Made by a program: the position numbers and the translations under genes
DNA from: Caballeronia jiangsuensis
GTDB taxonomy: Bacteria; Pseudomonadota; Gammaproteobacteria; Burkholderiales; Burkholderiaceae
Direction: 5' to 3'
Assembly (NCBI GenBank): GCA_000648925.1
Contig: JFHF01000037.1
Location: 18,977-82,976 of the forward strand
DNA: 64,000 nucleotides
The notes under the pieces: model-generated
What the model was told of the DNA's origin: nothing
Seen by the model: the letters and a program-made list of their open reading frames with translations, nothing else
Database searches by the model: none
Part shown: piece after piece, positions 34,004 to 43,883 of the stretch
Layout: the number at the start of each line of letters is the position of its first letter
Numbering within the stretch: the first letter of the stretch is position 1

Positions 34004-36412
34004 ATGCAATCCTCTTCCTCGTCTAACCCGCCGTCCACGCCGCCCGAGAGGCCCAAAAAAGCCAAGCGCCCATGGTGGGCGCGGCTCATGCTCGGATTTT
34101 TCGTCAGTGTGTTCGCGCTCGTCGTCTGCGCGGGCCTCGTGCTCGGCTACGCGCTCGTCGTCGCGATGCCGAATCTGCCTTCGCTCGAAGCGCTCACCGA
34201 CTACAAGCCGAAGGTGCCGCTGCGCATCTATACGGCGGATCACGTTCTGATCGGTGAATTCGGCGAAGAGCGCCGCAGCGTCGTGCGCATTCAGGACGTG
34301 CCCGATCATCTGAAAAAAGCCGTGCTCGCCATCGAGGACTCGCGCTTCTACGATCACGGCGGCGTCGATCTCACCGGTATTCTGCGGGCGGGATCGGTGG
34401 CGCTGACCAACGGCCACGCGTCGCAGGGCGCGAGCACGATCACGATGCAGGTCGCGCGCAACTTTTTCCTGTCGAGCGAGAAGACCTACACGCGCAAGAT
34501 TTACGAAATGCTGCTCGCATACAAGATCGAGCGCGCGCTGACGAAGGATCAGATTCTCGAGGTCTATATGAATCAGATCTATCTCGGCCAGCGCGCGTAC
34601 GGTTTCGCGAGCGCGGCGCGGGTCTACTTCGGCAAGGATCTGAAGGATGTCACGCTCGCCGAGGCCGCGATGCTCGCGGGCCTGCCGAAGGCGCCGTCGG
34701 CGTATAACCCGGTCGTCAATCCGAAGCGCGCGAAAGTGCGGCAGGAGTACATCCTGCAACGTATGCGCGAGCTGAATTTCATCACCCAGGCGGACTACGA
34801 CCAGGCCGTGAATCAGCCGCTCGTCGTGAAGGGACAGGGCCGCGAGTTCAGCGTGCACGCCGAGTACGTCGCGGAAATGGTGCGTCAGATGATGTACGCG
34901 CAATACCGCGAGGAAGCGTACACGCGCGGTCTGAACGTCGTGACGACGATCGATTCCGCCGATCAGGACACCGCCTATCGCGCGTTGCGCAACGGCTTGA
35001 TGGACTACGAGCATCGGCATGGGTATCGCGGGCCGGAAGGCTATATCGATTTGCCGAAGGATGCCGATGACCGCGAGCAAGCCATCGACGACGCGCTCGC
35101 CGAGCATCCCGACAACGGCGAGATCGTCGCGGCGGTGGTGACGTCGGCGAGTCCGAAGGAAGTGAAGGCGAGCTTCATCGACGGCAACACGGCCACCATC
35201 ACCGGCAACGATCTGCGCTTCGTCCAGTTCGCGTTGAGCTCGCGCGCGCAGCCGAATTCGCGCATCCGTCCGGGCGCGATCGTGCGTCTCATGAAGAACG
35301 ACGACGGCAACTGGATCATCACGCAACTGCCGCAAGTCGAAGGCGCGTTCGTCTCGATGGTGCCTCAGGACGGTGCGATCCGCGCGCTCGTCGGCGGCTT
35401 CGACTTCAACAAGAACAAGTTCAATCACGTCACGCAGGCATGGCGTCAGCCGGGTTCGAGCTTCAAGCCGTTCATCTATTCGGCGTCGCTCGAAAAAGGT
35501 CTCTCGCCCGCCACGATCATCAACGATGGCCCGCTCTTCTTCAGTGCCGCCGAAACCGGCGGCCAGGCGTGGGAGCCGAAGAATTACGGCGGCGGCTTCG
35601 ACGGCCCGATGTCGATGCGCTCCGCGCTGCAACGCTCGAAGAACATGGTGTCGATCCGCATCCTGAGTCATATCGGGACGAAGTACGCGCAGCAGTACAT
35701 CACGCGCTTCGGTTTCGATGCGGACCGCCATCCCGCTTATCTGCCGATGGCGCTCGGCGCGGGCCTCGTCACGCCGCTGCAAATGGCGGCGGGCTATGCG
35801 GTGTTCGCGAACGGCGGTTATCGCGTGAATCCGTATCTGATCGCCGATATCACCGATCCGTACGGCCGCGTCGTGTCGCATCCGCAGCCGCTCGTCGCGC
35901 AGCAAAGCGCGCCGCTCGCGATCACGCCGCGCAACGCGTTCGTGATGAACAGCCTGTTGCAGAGCGTCGCGCAGCATGGCACGGGCTCGAAAACGAATCA
36001 GTTGAAGCGCGGCGATCTCGCCGGCAAGACGGGCACGACGAACGATTCGCGCGACGCGTGGTTCGCCGGTTATCAGCGCACGCTCGTCGCGATTGCGTGG
36101 ATCGGCTATGACAATCCGCGCACCCTCGGCGACAAGGAAACCGGCGGCGGCCTCGCGTTGCCGGTATGGATGGATTACATGAGCCGCGCGCTGAAGGGCG
36201 TGCCCGAGTACAAGCCGATGATGCCGCCCGATATCACGCCGCTCGGCAACGAGCTGTACTACGACGACATGACGCCGGGACACGGCTTTGTCGCGACCAT
36301 CGGCGTGAGTCAGGCGCCGCCGCAGGACGGCGTGTCCGGCGTGACGGCGCCGGCGCCCGAAGTCGGCGAGCAGGAGAAGCAGGACATCATGAATCTGTTC
36401 AAGGGGCAGTAG
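34004..36412 (+). CDS. mrcA: PBP1A, bifunctional peptidoglycan transglycosylase/transpeptidase
   Basis: This 802-residue class A penicillin-binding protein builds peptidoglycan at the inner membrane. After a proline-rich N-terminus there is one transmembrane helix (about residues 30-55). The glycosyltransferase domain has EDSRFYDHGGVD with its catalytic Glu, and TITMQVARNFFLS. The transpeptidase domain has SxxK in PGSSFKPF, SxN in QRSKN and KTGTTND. An OB-like insert lies between them. The ATG at 34004 was chosen over the TTG four codons upstream. Confidence 0.96.
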   Translation: MQSSSSSNPPSTPPERPKKAKRPWWARLMLGFFVSVFALVVCAGLVLGYALVVAMPNLPSLEALTDYKPKVPLRIYTADHVLIGEFGEERRSVVRIQDVPDHLKKAVLAIEDSRFYDHGGVDLTGILRAGSVALTNGHASQGASTITMQVARNFFLSSEKTYTRKIYEMLLAYKIERALTKDQILEVYMNQIYLGQRAYGFASAARVYFGKDLKDVTLAEAAMLAGLPKAPSAYNPVVNPKRAKVRQEYILQRMRELNFITQADYDQAVNQPLVVKGQGREFSVHAEYVAEMVRQMMYAQYREEAYTRGLNVVTTIDSADQDTAYRALRNGLMDYEHRHGYRGPEGYIDLPKDADDREQAIDDALAEHPDNGEIVAAVVTSASPKEVKASFIDGNTATITGNDLRFVQFALSSRAQPNSRIRPGAIVRLMKNDDGNWIITQLPQVEGAFVSMVPQDGAIRALVGGFDFNKNKFNHVTQAWRQPGSSFKPFIYSASLEKGLSPATIINDGPLFFSAAETGGQAWEPKNYGGGFDGPMSMRSALQRSKNMVSIRILSHIGTKYAQQYITRFGFDADRHPAYLPMALGAGLVTPLQMAAGYAVFANGGYRVNPYLIADITDPYGRVVSHPQPLVAQQSAPLAITPRNAFVMNSLLQSVAQHGTGSKTNQLKRGDLAGKTGTTNDSRDAWFAGYQRTLVAIAWIGYDNPRTLGDKETGGGLALPVWMDYMSRALKGVPEYKPMMPPDITPLGNELYYDDMTPGHGFVATIGVSQAPPQDGVSGVTAPAPEVGEQEKQDIMNLFKGQ

Positions 36413-36432
36413 TCCTGCCCTGCGACATTCGA

Positions 36433-36470
36433 AGCGAGCGGACCACTCGGTCCGCTCGCTTTTTTTACGC
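36433..36470 (+). terminator. Rho-independent terminator of mrcA
   Basis: A stem of ten pairs, GCGAGCGGAC with GTCCGCTCGC, is followed by TTTTTTT, right after the mrcA stop and before the end of cyaY. Confidence 0.88.
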
Positions 36471-36782
36471 CTTGAACTTGATCGGCTCGCCGGCCTGTTC
36501 GCTCGAATACTTGCTCAGCGTGGCAAAGAATTCGCTGTTGTCGCGCGTGTCGCGCCAGGCGCCGTCGACGTACTTGTAGTGAAAACCGCCCGCCTTCGCC
36601 GCGAGCCAGATCTCATGTTTCGGCGGTTGCAGGTTCACGATCACCTTCGTGCGATTCTCGAACTCCAGCGTCAAAACATTGCCGCTGCGTTCGAATTCGA
36701 TATCGGCTTCGGCTTGATCCACCGAGCGTTCGATGGCGGTCAGCGCGGCCTCCGCCAGCGTCAGGTATTCCTGGTCTGTCAT
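36465..36782 (-). CDS. cyaY: CyaY, frataxin homologue
   Basis: This 105-residue iron-binding protein regulates iron-sulfur cluster assembly with IscS. It has the acidic first helix (MTDQEYLTLAEAALTAIE) and the frataxin sheet (VLTLEFENRTKVIVNLQPP, then HEIWLAAKAGGFHY). The ATG at 36782 has GGAG six bases upstream and gives the E. coli length. It is convergent with mrcA and divergent from lptM. Confidence 0.93.
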   Translation of the reverse strand: MTDQEYLTLAEAALTAIERSVDQAEADIEFERSGNVLTLEFENRTKVIVNLQPPKHEIWLAAKAGGFHYKYVDGAWRDTRDNSEFFATLSKYSSEQAGEPIKFKA

Positions 36783-36817
36783 GCTAAACTCCATCGATTC
36801 AACGTTTAGGGACGGTC

Positions 36818-37126
36818 ATGCGAGTCGTTTTCAGGATGAGCGCGATTGTAGCGGCTTTGAGCATCGGCGCCGCGGCAACGATCACGCTGGGCGGTTGCGG
36901 GCAACGCGGTTCGCTCTATCTGCCGAAGGTGCCCCCGCTACCGCAACGTCCAAACGATCTCCAGAATACGCCGCCTTCGAATGTCACTCCGGGCAGCGAA
37001 ACCGCGTCGCGTGCGGGCAGCATTCCGGATACGTCGGGTCAGCCGCTGTCGCTCTCGCCCGAGACGGACCTGAAGACCAGCCCCAACGCCGCATCGGCGC
37101 CGAAAGCCGCGTCGTCCGCTTATTGA
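36818..37126 (+). CDS. lptM: LptM (YifL)-type small lipoprotein
   Basis: This 102-residue lipoprotein has a signal peptide ending in lipobox LGGC (Cys at about residue 27), followed by the conserved GQRGSLYLP. LptM helps assembly of the LPS translocon LptD in E. coli. Here the tail after the conserved N-terminus is longer and low in complexity (Pro, Ser, Ala). The order cyaY (divergent), lptM, then an amino-acid gene resembles the E. coli cyaY-yifL-dapF locus. Confidence 0.85.
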   Translation: MRVVFRMSAIVAALSIGAAATITLGGCGQRGSLYLPKVPPLPQRPNDLQNTPPSNVTPGSETASRAGSIPDTSGQPLSLSPETDLKTSPNAASAPKAASSAY

Positions 37127-37162
37127 TCCCCAAGCCTTCACGGCGCATTTTCGATTCCACGC

Positions 37163-38425
37163 ATGAGTGATTCCGCATTCCACTACGTCGACGGCGTGCT
37201 GCACGCCGAAGGCGTTTCAGCCGCGTCGCTCGCGGAGCAGTTCGGCACGCCCCTCTACGTCTATTCGCGCGATGCGATAACACGCGCCTATCGCGCCTAC
37301 GCCGATGCATGCGCGGGCCGTCACGCGACGGTCCACGTCGCGGTGAAGGCGAACAGCAATCTCGCCGTGCTCAACGTGTTCGCGCGCATGGGTTCGGGCT
37401 TCGACATCGTGTCGTCGGGCGAACTCGCGCGGGTGCTCGCGGCGGGCGGCAAGGCGGAGAATACGGTGTTTTCGGGCGTCGGCAAGTCGGCGGCGGAAAT
37501 GCGCGAAGCGCTCGAAGCAGGCGTGAAGGGCTTCAACGTCGAGTCGATTCCAGAGCTGCACGCGTTGAACGAAGTCGCGGCATCGCTCGGCAAGACAGCG
37601 CCGGTTTCGTTGCGCGTGAATCCCGACGTCGATGCGAAGACGCATCCGTACATCTCCACGGGCCTCAAGTCGAACAAGTTCGGCGTCGCGTTCAGCGATG
37701 CGCGCGCGACTTACGCGCAAGCGCATGCGATGTCGAACCTCGATGTCGTCGGCATCGACTGTCACATCGGTTCGCAGATCACCGAGATCAGCCCGTATCT
37801 CGATGCCGTCGACAAACTGCTCGAACTCGTCGAGCAGATCGAAGCGGACGGCATGCACATTCATCACGTCAATGTCGGCGGCGGTCTCGGCATCACGTAC
37901 GACGACGAAACGCCGCCCGATATCGGCGAGTTCGTGAAGACGGTGCTCGATCACATCGAGAAGCGCGGCCACGGTCAGCGCGAAGTGTATTTCGAGCCGG
38001 GACGTTCGCTCGTCGGCAATGCCGGCCTGCTGTTGACGCGCGTCGAGTTTCTGAAGCCGGGCGAGGAAAAGAACTTCGCCATCGTCGATGCCGCCATGAA
38101 CGATCTCGCGCGTCCCGCGATGTACGAGGCGTTTCATCGCATCGTGCCGGTCGTGAAGCGCGACGCGCAGGCGCACAAGTACGACGTCGTCGGTCCGGTC
38201 TGCGAAAGCGGCGACTGGCTCGGGCGGGACCGTGAACTGGCCATCGAACCGGGCGACCTGCTCGCGATCTGCTCCGCGGGCGCGTACGGCTTCGTGATGA
38301 GCTCGAACTACAATACGCGTCCGCGCGCCGCCGAAATCATGGTCGATGGCGAACGTGCGCGTCTCGTGCGCGAACGCGAAGACGTGAAGCAGTTGTTTGC
38401 CGGGGAATCGATTCTTCCGGACTGA
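37163..38425 (+). CDS. lysA: LysA, diaminopimelate decarboxylase
   Basis: This 420-residue PLP enzyme converts meso-diaminopimelate to lysine. The PLP lysine lies in HVAVKANSNLAVL, the phosphate-binding loop is VGGGLGITY, and the active-site CESGDWLGRDREL and SAGAYGFVMSSNYNTRPR complete it. It starts 36 bases after lptM and ends at a terminator. Confidence 0.95.
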   Translation: MSDSAFHYVDGVLHAEGVSAASLAEQFGTPLYVYSRDAITRAYRAYADACAGRHATVHVAVKANSNLAVLNVFARMGSGFDIVSSGELARVLAAGGKAENTVFSGVGKSAAEMREALEAGVKGFNVESIPELHALNEVAASLGKTAPVSLRVNPDVDAKTHPYISTGLKSNKFGVAFSDARATYAQAHAMSNLDVVGIDCHIGSQITEISPYLDAVDKLLELVEQIEADGMHIHHVNVGGGLGITYDDETPPDIGEFVKTVLDHIEKRGHGQREVYFEPGRSLVGNAGLLLTRVEFLKPGEEKNFAIVDAAMNDLARPAMYEAFHRIVPVVKRDAQAHKYDVVGPVCESGDWLGRDRELAIEPGDLLAICSAGAYGFVMSSNYNTRPRAAEIMVDGERARLVREREDVKQLFAGESILPD

Positions 38426-38442
38426 AACTTCGTACGCTTCAA

Positions 38443-38474
38443 CAAAAAAGCGATGCCGAGGCATCGCTTTTTTT
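38443..38474. terminator. Bidirectional terminator between lysA and msrQ
   Basis: AAAAAAGCGATGCC / GGCATCGCTTTTTT forms a nearly perfect stem with T-runs on both strands between the convergent genes. Confidence 0.9.
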
Positions 38475-39123
38475 ATGCGCGCCGCCGTGTCGCTCGCGTT
38501 CGAAGCCACGCGATCACGCGCCAGCCGAGCAACACGATCACGATCGAGCCGTAGATCTTCGGCAGTTCGAAATCGTGCTTGCCCGCCTTCATCCACCAGA
38601 AATGCAGGATCGCGAGCGCGGCGATCAGATAGATTGCGCGATGCAAGGTCTGCCAGCGTCGGCCGAGTTTTCTGACCATGACTTTCGGCGACGTGACCGC
38701 GAGCGGAATCAGCAGCACGAACGCCGCGAAGCCCACCGTGATGAACGGCCGCTTGCCGATGTCCTTCAGCATCGCGGCGACATCGAACCATTTATCGAAC
38801 CAGATGTACGTCGTGAAATGCAGCACGGCGAAGAAGAACGCGTACAGGCCGATCATCCGGCGAAAGCGCGCGAGCGCCGTGATGCCGGTCATGCGGCGCA
38901 CCGGCGTGATCGCGAGCGTGATGCACAGATAGACGAGCGTCCAGAGACCGGTCGATCGCGTGATGAATTCGATCGGATTCGCGCCCAGGCCACCCGTCAC
39001 GCCGAGCAGCACGAGGCGCGCGAGTGGAAACAGCATCGCGATGAACACGACGACCTTCGCCGGAACGATCCAGCGAACACCCGCGCTCGCCCGCGTGCCT
39101 TTGATATCGGAAGCGGTCGGCAT
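38473..39123 (-). CDS. msrQ: MsrQ, heme-binding membrane subunit of periplasmic methionine sulfoxide reductase
   Basis: This 216-residue protein has about six transmembrane helices of the ferric-reductase-like YedZ family. The heme-ligand histidines are in FAVLHFTTYIW, WQTLHRAIYL and ILHFWW. It passes electrons from the quinone pool to MsrP. It starts three bases after msrP. Confidence 0.93.
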   Translation of the reverse strand: MPTASDIKGTRASAGVRWIVPAKVVVFIAMLFPLARLVLLGVTGGLGANPIEFITRSTGLWTLVYLCITLAITPVRRMTGITALARFRRMIGLYAFFFAVLHFTTYIWFDKWFDVAAMLKDIGKRPFITVGFAAFVLLIPLAVTSPKVMVRKLGRRWQTLHRAIYLIAALAILHFWWMKAGKHDFELPKIYGSIVIVLLGWRVIAWLRTRATRRRA

Positions 39124-39126
39124 CGT

Positions 39127-40119
39127 TCAGAAATTCTTCTTGAGATCCATGCCCTGATACAACGACGCGACCTGATCGCCGTAGCCGTTGAACATAAGCG
39201 TCTTGCGCTTCGGCGCAAAGAAGCCGTCCTCGCCGATGCGCCGCTCCGTCGCCTGACTCCAGCGCGGATGATCGACGTTCGGATTCACGTTCGAAAAGAA
39301 GCCGTATTCGCTCGGCGCGTAGAGATTCCAGCTCGTCGGCGGCTCTTTCTCGACGAAGCGAATCTTCACGAGCGACTTCGCGCTCTTGAAGCCGTACTTC
39401 CACGGCACGACCACGCGCACGGGCGCGCCGTTCTGGTTCGGTAGCACCTGGCCGTACAAGCCGACGGTCAGGAGCGTGAGCGGATTCATCGCCTCGTCCA
39501 TGCGCAGCCCTTCGGAATACGGCCATTCGAGAATCGGCGTCGAGAGTCCCGGCATCTGCGACGGATCGGCGAGCGTGATGAACTGCACGTACTTCGCACT
39601 GCCCGTCGGCTCAGCGCGCTTGATGAGCTCGGACAATGACACGCCGATCCACGGAATCACCATCGACCAGCCTTCGACGCAGCGCAGCCGGTACACGCGT
39701 TCTTCGAGCGGCGCTAGCTTCAGGATATCGTCGATGTCGTAGACCTTCGGGTTCTTGATCGCGCCTTCGACCGACACCTTCCACGGACGCGGACGCAACG
39801 TGCCCGCGTGCTCGACGGGATCGCCCTTGTCGGTGCCGAATTCGTAGAAGTTGTTGTAGGTCGTGATGTCCTTGAACGACGTCGGCTTGTCCAGCGCGAC
39901 GAACTTCGGATTGGTCTTCGCCGATGCGAGCTTCTGGCCTTTGGCGTCCGGCGACGTGAGCGTCGCGTGGGCGAGGCTGCTTGCGCCGGCGAGTCCTGTC
40001 GCGGCGAATGCGCCGATCGAGCGCAGCGCGCGCCGCCGATTTTCGAACACGTCGCGCGGCGTGATCTCATGACCCGCGATGTCGTCGCCATACAGATGAC
40101 GATTTCGTTTGATCCACAT
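39127..40119 (-). CDS. msrP: MsrP, molybdopterin-dependent periplasmic methionine sulfoxide reductase
   Basis: This 330-residue catalytic subunit repairs oxidised methionines in the periplasm. A Tat signal with twin arginines (ENRRRALRSIGAFAATG) is seen around residue 30. The Mo ligand Cys lies in YRLRCVEGWSMVIPW. The ATG at 40119 has GGAAGGA upstream. It forms a two-gene unit with msrQ. Confidence 0.95.
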   Translation of the reverse strand: MWIKRNRHLYGDDIAGHEITPRDVFENRRRALRSIGAFAATGLAGASSLAHATLTSPDAKGQKLASAKTNPKFVALDKPTSFKDITTYNNFYEFGTDKGDPVEHAGTLRPRPWKVSVEGAIKNPKVYDIDDILKLAPLEERVYRLRCVEGWSMVIPWIGVSLSELIKRAEPTGSAKYVQFITLADPSQMPGLSTPILEWPYSEGLRMDEAMNPLTLLTVGLYGQVLPNQNGAPVRVVVPWKYGFKSAKSLVKIRFVEKEPPTSWNLYAPSEYGFFSNVNPNVDHPRWSQATERRIGEDGFFAPKRKTLMFNGYGDQVASLYQGMDLKKNF

Positions 40120-40214
40120 TTGCGTTCCTTCCATTGCGACGCTCAGGATGTCGCCGCTGAATGCTCATAAAGGGAAAACAGCAGTCCCGACGCCAGTATT
40201 CCACCGAAAAACCA

Positions 40215-40250
40215 AAAAAAAACCGCCAGCGTGATGCATGGCGGTTTTTT
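40215..40250 (-). terminator. Terminator after ccsB
   Basis: The perfect stem AAAAAACCGCCA / TGGCGGTTTTTT has a 10-base loop and lies 18 bases after the ccsB stop; T-runs are present on both strands. Confidence 0.85.
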
Positions 40251-40268
40251 AACAGTCGAAACAACCGA

Positions 40269-41471
40269 TCAGAGCTTGCCGTAACTATGCAAGCCCGACA
40301 GGAACATGTTCACGCCGAGGAAGGCGAACGTCGTGACGATCAGGCCGGTGAGCGCCCACCACGCCGCCGCCGCGCCGCGCAGGCCCTTCATGAGACGCAT
40401 GTGCAGCCACGCCGCGTAGTTCAACCAGACGATCAGCGCCCACGTTTCCTTCGGGTCCCAGCTCCAGTAACCGCCCCACGCTTCCGCGGCCCACAGCGCG
40501 CCGAGAATCGTCGCGATGGTGAAGAACGCGAAACCGACGGCGATCGACTTGTACATCACGTCGTCGAGGACTTCGAGCGACGGCAGGCGGTCCGCCATGA
40601 AACCGCGCTGCTTCGCGAGGTACGCGACGGAGACCATCGCCGAGAGCGCGAAGCTGCCGTAGCCGATGAAGTTCGCCGGAACGTGAATCTTCATCCACCA
40701 GCTTTGCAGCGCGGGTACGAGCGGCTGGATTTGCTGCGCGTCGCGGGCGATCGAGTACCACATCAGGAAGCCGACCGCCGCGCTGATCACGAGCAGCACG
40801 AACGCGCCCATCTGCCGCGTCGAGTAATGCTGTTCGTAGTAGAGGTAGAACAGCGCCGTGATCAGGCAGAACAGCACGAACACTTCATACAGATTCGAGA
40901 TTGGAATATGGCCGACGTCCGAGCCGATCATGTACGACTCGTACCAGCGCACCATCAGGCCGGTGAAGCCCATCAGCACCGCGACCCATGTCATGCGCGA
41001 ACCGATCGCGCCGCCGGTCTGCGAGCGTGTCACGAGTCCGATCCAGTAAAAGAGCGTCGCGAGGATGAAGAGCGCGCTCATCCACAGGATCGCCGATTGA
41101 CTCGACAGGAAGTATTTGAGGAAGAAATTGGTGTCGGCGCGGGCGAGATCGTGCTGATAAAGCTGGATCGACGACAGCGCGAGCAGCGCGATCATCGCGA
41201 TCAGCAGACGCACCGGTTTCCAGCGCCAGCCGAGCACGACGAAAGTCGGCACTGCGCCGACCAGTACCGCCGTGTCGTACACGTCCATGTACGCGTGATA
41301 GCGGTTCAGCGCGAAACCCGCGCCTGCGACCATCGCGAGGGCGAAGAGCCAGTCGATCAGCGTCAGCCGGCGCAGGAACGGACGATCGTCGAACACGGCG
41401 ACATCAGGAAGGCTCGATGCCGGACGTTCCGTCTTGGCGGAGGCGTGGGAGGAAGTCTGTGTGAGGTCCAT
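40269..41471 (-). CDS. ccsB: CcsB (CcsA/ResC-type), System II cytochrome c biogenesis protein
   Basis: This 400-residue multi-spanning protein carries the heme-handling WWD motif (WGGYWSWDPKETWAL) and flanking histidines. With ResB it exports heme and attaches it to apocytochromes c in the periplasm. The start MDLTQTSSHA was chosen since it follows resB by four bases. Confidence 0.93.
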   Translation of the reverse strand: MDLTQTSSHASAKTERPASSLPDVAVFDDRPFLRRLTLIDWLFALAMVAGAGFALNRYHAYMDVYDTAVLVGAVPTFVVLGWRWKPVRLLIAMIALLALSSIQLYQHDLARADTNFFLKYFLSSQSAILWMSALFILATLFYWIGLVTRSQTGGAIGSRMTWVAVLMGFTGLMVRWYESYMIGSDVGHIPISNLYEVFVLFCLITALFYLYYEQHYSTRQMGAFVLLVISAAVGFLMWYSIARDAQQIQPLVPALQSWWMKIHVPANFIGYGSFALSAMVSVAYLAKQRGFMADRLPSLEVLDDVMYKSIAVGFAFFTIATILGALWAAEAWGGYWSWDPKETWALIVWLNYAAWLHMRLMKGLRGAAAAWWALTGLIVTTFAFLGVNMFLSGLHSYGKL

Positions 41472-41475
41472 GATC

Positions 41476-43707
41476 TTACCGTGTCGAAACTTCCGAGCTC
41501 GGAGTCTCGGATTGCGAGTGCTGGGGCGCACTGGATGCCGGGGACGGATCAGCCGGTTCTGTCGGCTTCGCGTCGAGCGCTGCCGCGATCTGCGCGCGCG
41601 TGCGGACGAACTCCTTCTCGAAATCGAACGTCCGGCGCGCCGTGGACATCGCCATCAGCACGCTCGCGCCGCCCTGCCCTGCATCTTTGAGCCAGAACCA
41701 GAGCCGGCGTTCGCGGACGTAGAACATCGAGAAAATCCCGACCACCAGCAGAAGGCTGCCAAGATACACCAGATTTTTACCCGGCGCGCGCGTCAACTGG
41801 AATACCGAAGCTTGCACCTGCTTGAAGTTGTCCAGTTGCAGAAAGACGGGCGAACCGTACAGAAAGCTGTCGGAAAGCGCGTTGATGGACGACTGAACGA
41901 ATGCGGAGTTCTTTTCATCCACTTTAGCGTCGGGCTGGCCGTTTTGCTCGCGGGAAATCTGCCATACGTCCCACATCGCGCCTTCGAGCATGCGCATCAA
42001 GAGGCCCGCCGCTTTTTCCTGCTCGCCCTTCGGCACCGAACGGTCGATGAACGTCGCGATGCTCTGGAAACCGCCAATCATCTGCGGATTCGTCGTCGCC
42101 TTGCCCGTTTCGTCGACGCCAGCGAAGAGATTCAGCACGCGAACCGCGCTTTCTTCCAGATGCTTCTGCAACTCGCCGTTTTCCTGCGGAACCGAACGCA
42201 CCGCAAACCGGTGCGCGGCTTCGACGCGCGTCGCGGGCGTGGCGAGCGCAGCGCGCAAGTCCATCCACTGTTTCATCGTGCCCTGTTCGTCGGCGGGAAT
42301 GCGCAGGTAGCGGAACGGATCGTTCGGGCTCACGCGCATGCCTGCGAGGAACATGCGCTGGCCGCTCACATCGACCGGCAGCATGTAGTTGCTGTACTCG
42401 CGCGCCTGGCCGTCCGTGCCGCGCACCTTGTATTGCACCGATGGACCGATATTGCGCAGATCCGTCGGCTTCGAGGTTTTCGCGCCGGAGCCGAGACGCT
42501 CGTCGAATGCGTCGCGCAGCGTTTCCGTCTTGCCGACACCGCGCGCATCCGGCGCACCGCTGCCATCGGTCATGTTTTCGACGTTGATCGCGCGGAAATC
42601 CGTGAACTCGACGGTTTCACCTTGCGCGCCGGTGAACTGCGTGCCGATCGGCGACGTGCCGCCGATCGTGCCGTTGAAAGGCGAGGTCTTCGCGCTGCCG
42701 CCGGTCATCGGCCATGCGGTCATTTCGAGCTTCGAGCCGCCGTCCTGGAAACTCGACTGATAGATCGAGATGCCGTCGTACGTGAACGGCTTGTTCACTT
42801 CGACGCGCGCCGGAATGCGCTTGCCCGTCTTGTGATCGATCACGACGATATCGCTCGCGAAGAGCTTCGGCATGCCGGTCGAGTAGTAATCGACGATGAA
42901 CTTGTTCAACTGAATCGAAAACGGCAGATCCTGGATGATCGAGCCGTCCTGCTGATTCAGGATCGCCGTGCCGACGTTCTGCCCTTCCGGCACCCACGCG
43001 TAGCCGCGGAACGTCGGGTTCGACGTCGAAAGACGATGCTCGGGCGGAATGTCGTTGATGACGGCGTTGCTGACGATCGGCGTCTTGTTGAACATCCACA
43101 TCTGCAATTTGATGGGCAGATTGCTGTCCAGCAGCCCGCCGATGCAGATCACCACAATTGCGACGTGCGCCGAGATATAGCCGATCTTCGTCATCGCGCC
43201 GCGCTTGGCGGTGATGAGCGTCGCGCCGTTGTCGGTCTCGCGCGTCTTGAAGCGATAGCCCATCTTCGCGGCGAGCCGCTCGAGCGTTACGGCTGTCTGC
43301 GCGCGATTCGTCGATACCGCGAACTCGCCCTTGTGATGGAACGCGCGCAGGCCGCCTTCATGCACCCGATCCTTCCAGCTCTTGAGGTCCGCGATCATCT
43401 TCGGGCTGTTGCGCACGACGCACAGCGACACCGAGATCACGAGGAAGATCAGGATGAGCATGAACCACCACGCGCTGTACACGTTGTAGAGGCTCACGCC
43501 GCGGAAGATGTCGGCCCAGAACGGACCGAACTGATTCACGTAGTTGGGATACGGGTCTTCTTGCGTGAGCACCGTACCGATGATGCTCGCGATCGCCAGA
43601 ATGACCAGCAACGCGATGGCGAAGCGCATCGAACTGACGAGTTCGACGAAATGCCTGATGGCCCGACGGCTCGACTTCGACTGCAAACCCGATGTGGTGA
43701 CGCTCAT
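41476..43707 (-). CDS. resB: ResB (Ccs1), System II cytochrome c biogenesis protein
   Basis: This 743-residue membrane protein has N-terminal transmembrane helices (MRFAIALLVILAIASIIGTV), a large periplasmic domain and a last helix (LVYLGSLLLVVGIFSMFYV). It is the partner of CcsB in the heme-lyase complex. The ATG is preceded by GGAG. It lies between a cytochrome c4 gene and ccsB. Confidence 0.94.
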   Translation of the reverse strand: MSVTTSGLQSKSSRRAIRHFVELVSSMRFAIALLVILAIASIIGTVLTQEDPYPNYVNQFGPFWADIFRGVSLYNVYSAWWFMLILIFLVISVSLCVVRNSPKMIADLKSWKDRVHEGGLRAFHHKGEFAVSTNRAQTAVTLERLAAKMGYRFKTRETDNGATLITAKRGAMTKIGYISAHVAIVVICIGGLLDSNLPIKLQMWMFNKTPIVSNAVINDIPPEHRLSTSNPTFRGYAWVPEGQNVGTAILNQQDGSIIQDLPFSIQLNKFIVDYYSTGMPKLFASDIVVIDHKTGKRIPARVEVNKPFTYDGISIYQSSFQDGGSKLEMTAWPMTGGSAKTSPFNGTIGGTSPIGTQFTGAQGETVEFTDFRAINVENMTDGSGAPDARGVGKTETLRDAFDERLGSGAKTSKPTDLRNIGPSVQYKVRGTDGQAREYSNYMLPVDVSGQRMFLAGMRVSPNDPFRYLRIPADEQGTMKQWMDLRAALATPATRVEAAHRFAVRSVPQENGELQKHLEESAVRVLNLFAGVDETGKATTNPQMIGGFQSIATFIDRSVPKGEQEKAAGLLMRMLEGAMWDVWQISREQNGQPDAKVDEKNSAFVQSSINALSDSFLYGSPVFLQLDNFKQVQASVFQLTRAPGKNLVYLGSLLLVVGIFSMFYVRERRLWFWLKDAGQGGASVLMAMSTARRTFDFEKEFVRTRAQIAAALDAKPTEPADPSPASSAPQHSQSETPSSEVSTR

Positions 43708-43727
43708 TCAAACTCCGACTGGACAGC

Positions 43728-43778
43728 AAAAAAGGGTGGAGACGCTGGCGGTCTCATCGACCGACGTCCCACCCTTTT
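43728..43778 (-). terminator. Terminator after the cytochrome c4 gene
   Basis: On the minus strand GGGTGG and CCACCC close a long arm with an inner GGTC/GACC stem and are followed by TTTTTT. It separates the cytochrome gene from resB. Confidence 0.65.
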
Positions 43779-43883
43779 CTTGTTCTCGCGCCGGTCTTCT
43801 CGGATCTGCCCGGGACCGGCTTCGTAGTATGGGCGACCCCGGCGTGTGCCGCCGGGAACCGCTGGACGCTGACTGCTTTACGC

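Noticed and set aside
33863..36283. An 806-codon open frame on the minus strand opposite mrcA
   Set aside because: Same antisense artefact. mrcA on the plus strand has complete catalytic motifs, and the opposite frame has none.
41434..43827. A 797-codon open frame on the plus strand opposite resB
   Set aside because: Antisense shadow of resB, Arg/His-rich, with no motif or ribosome-binding site.
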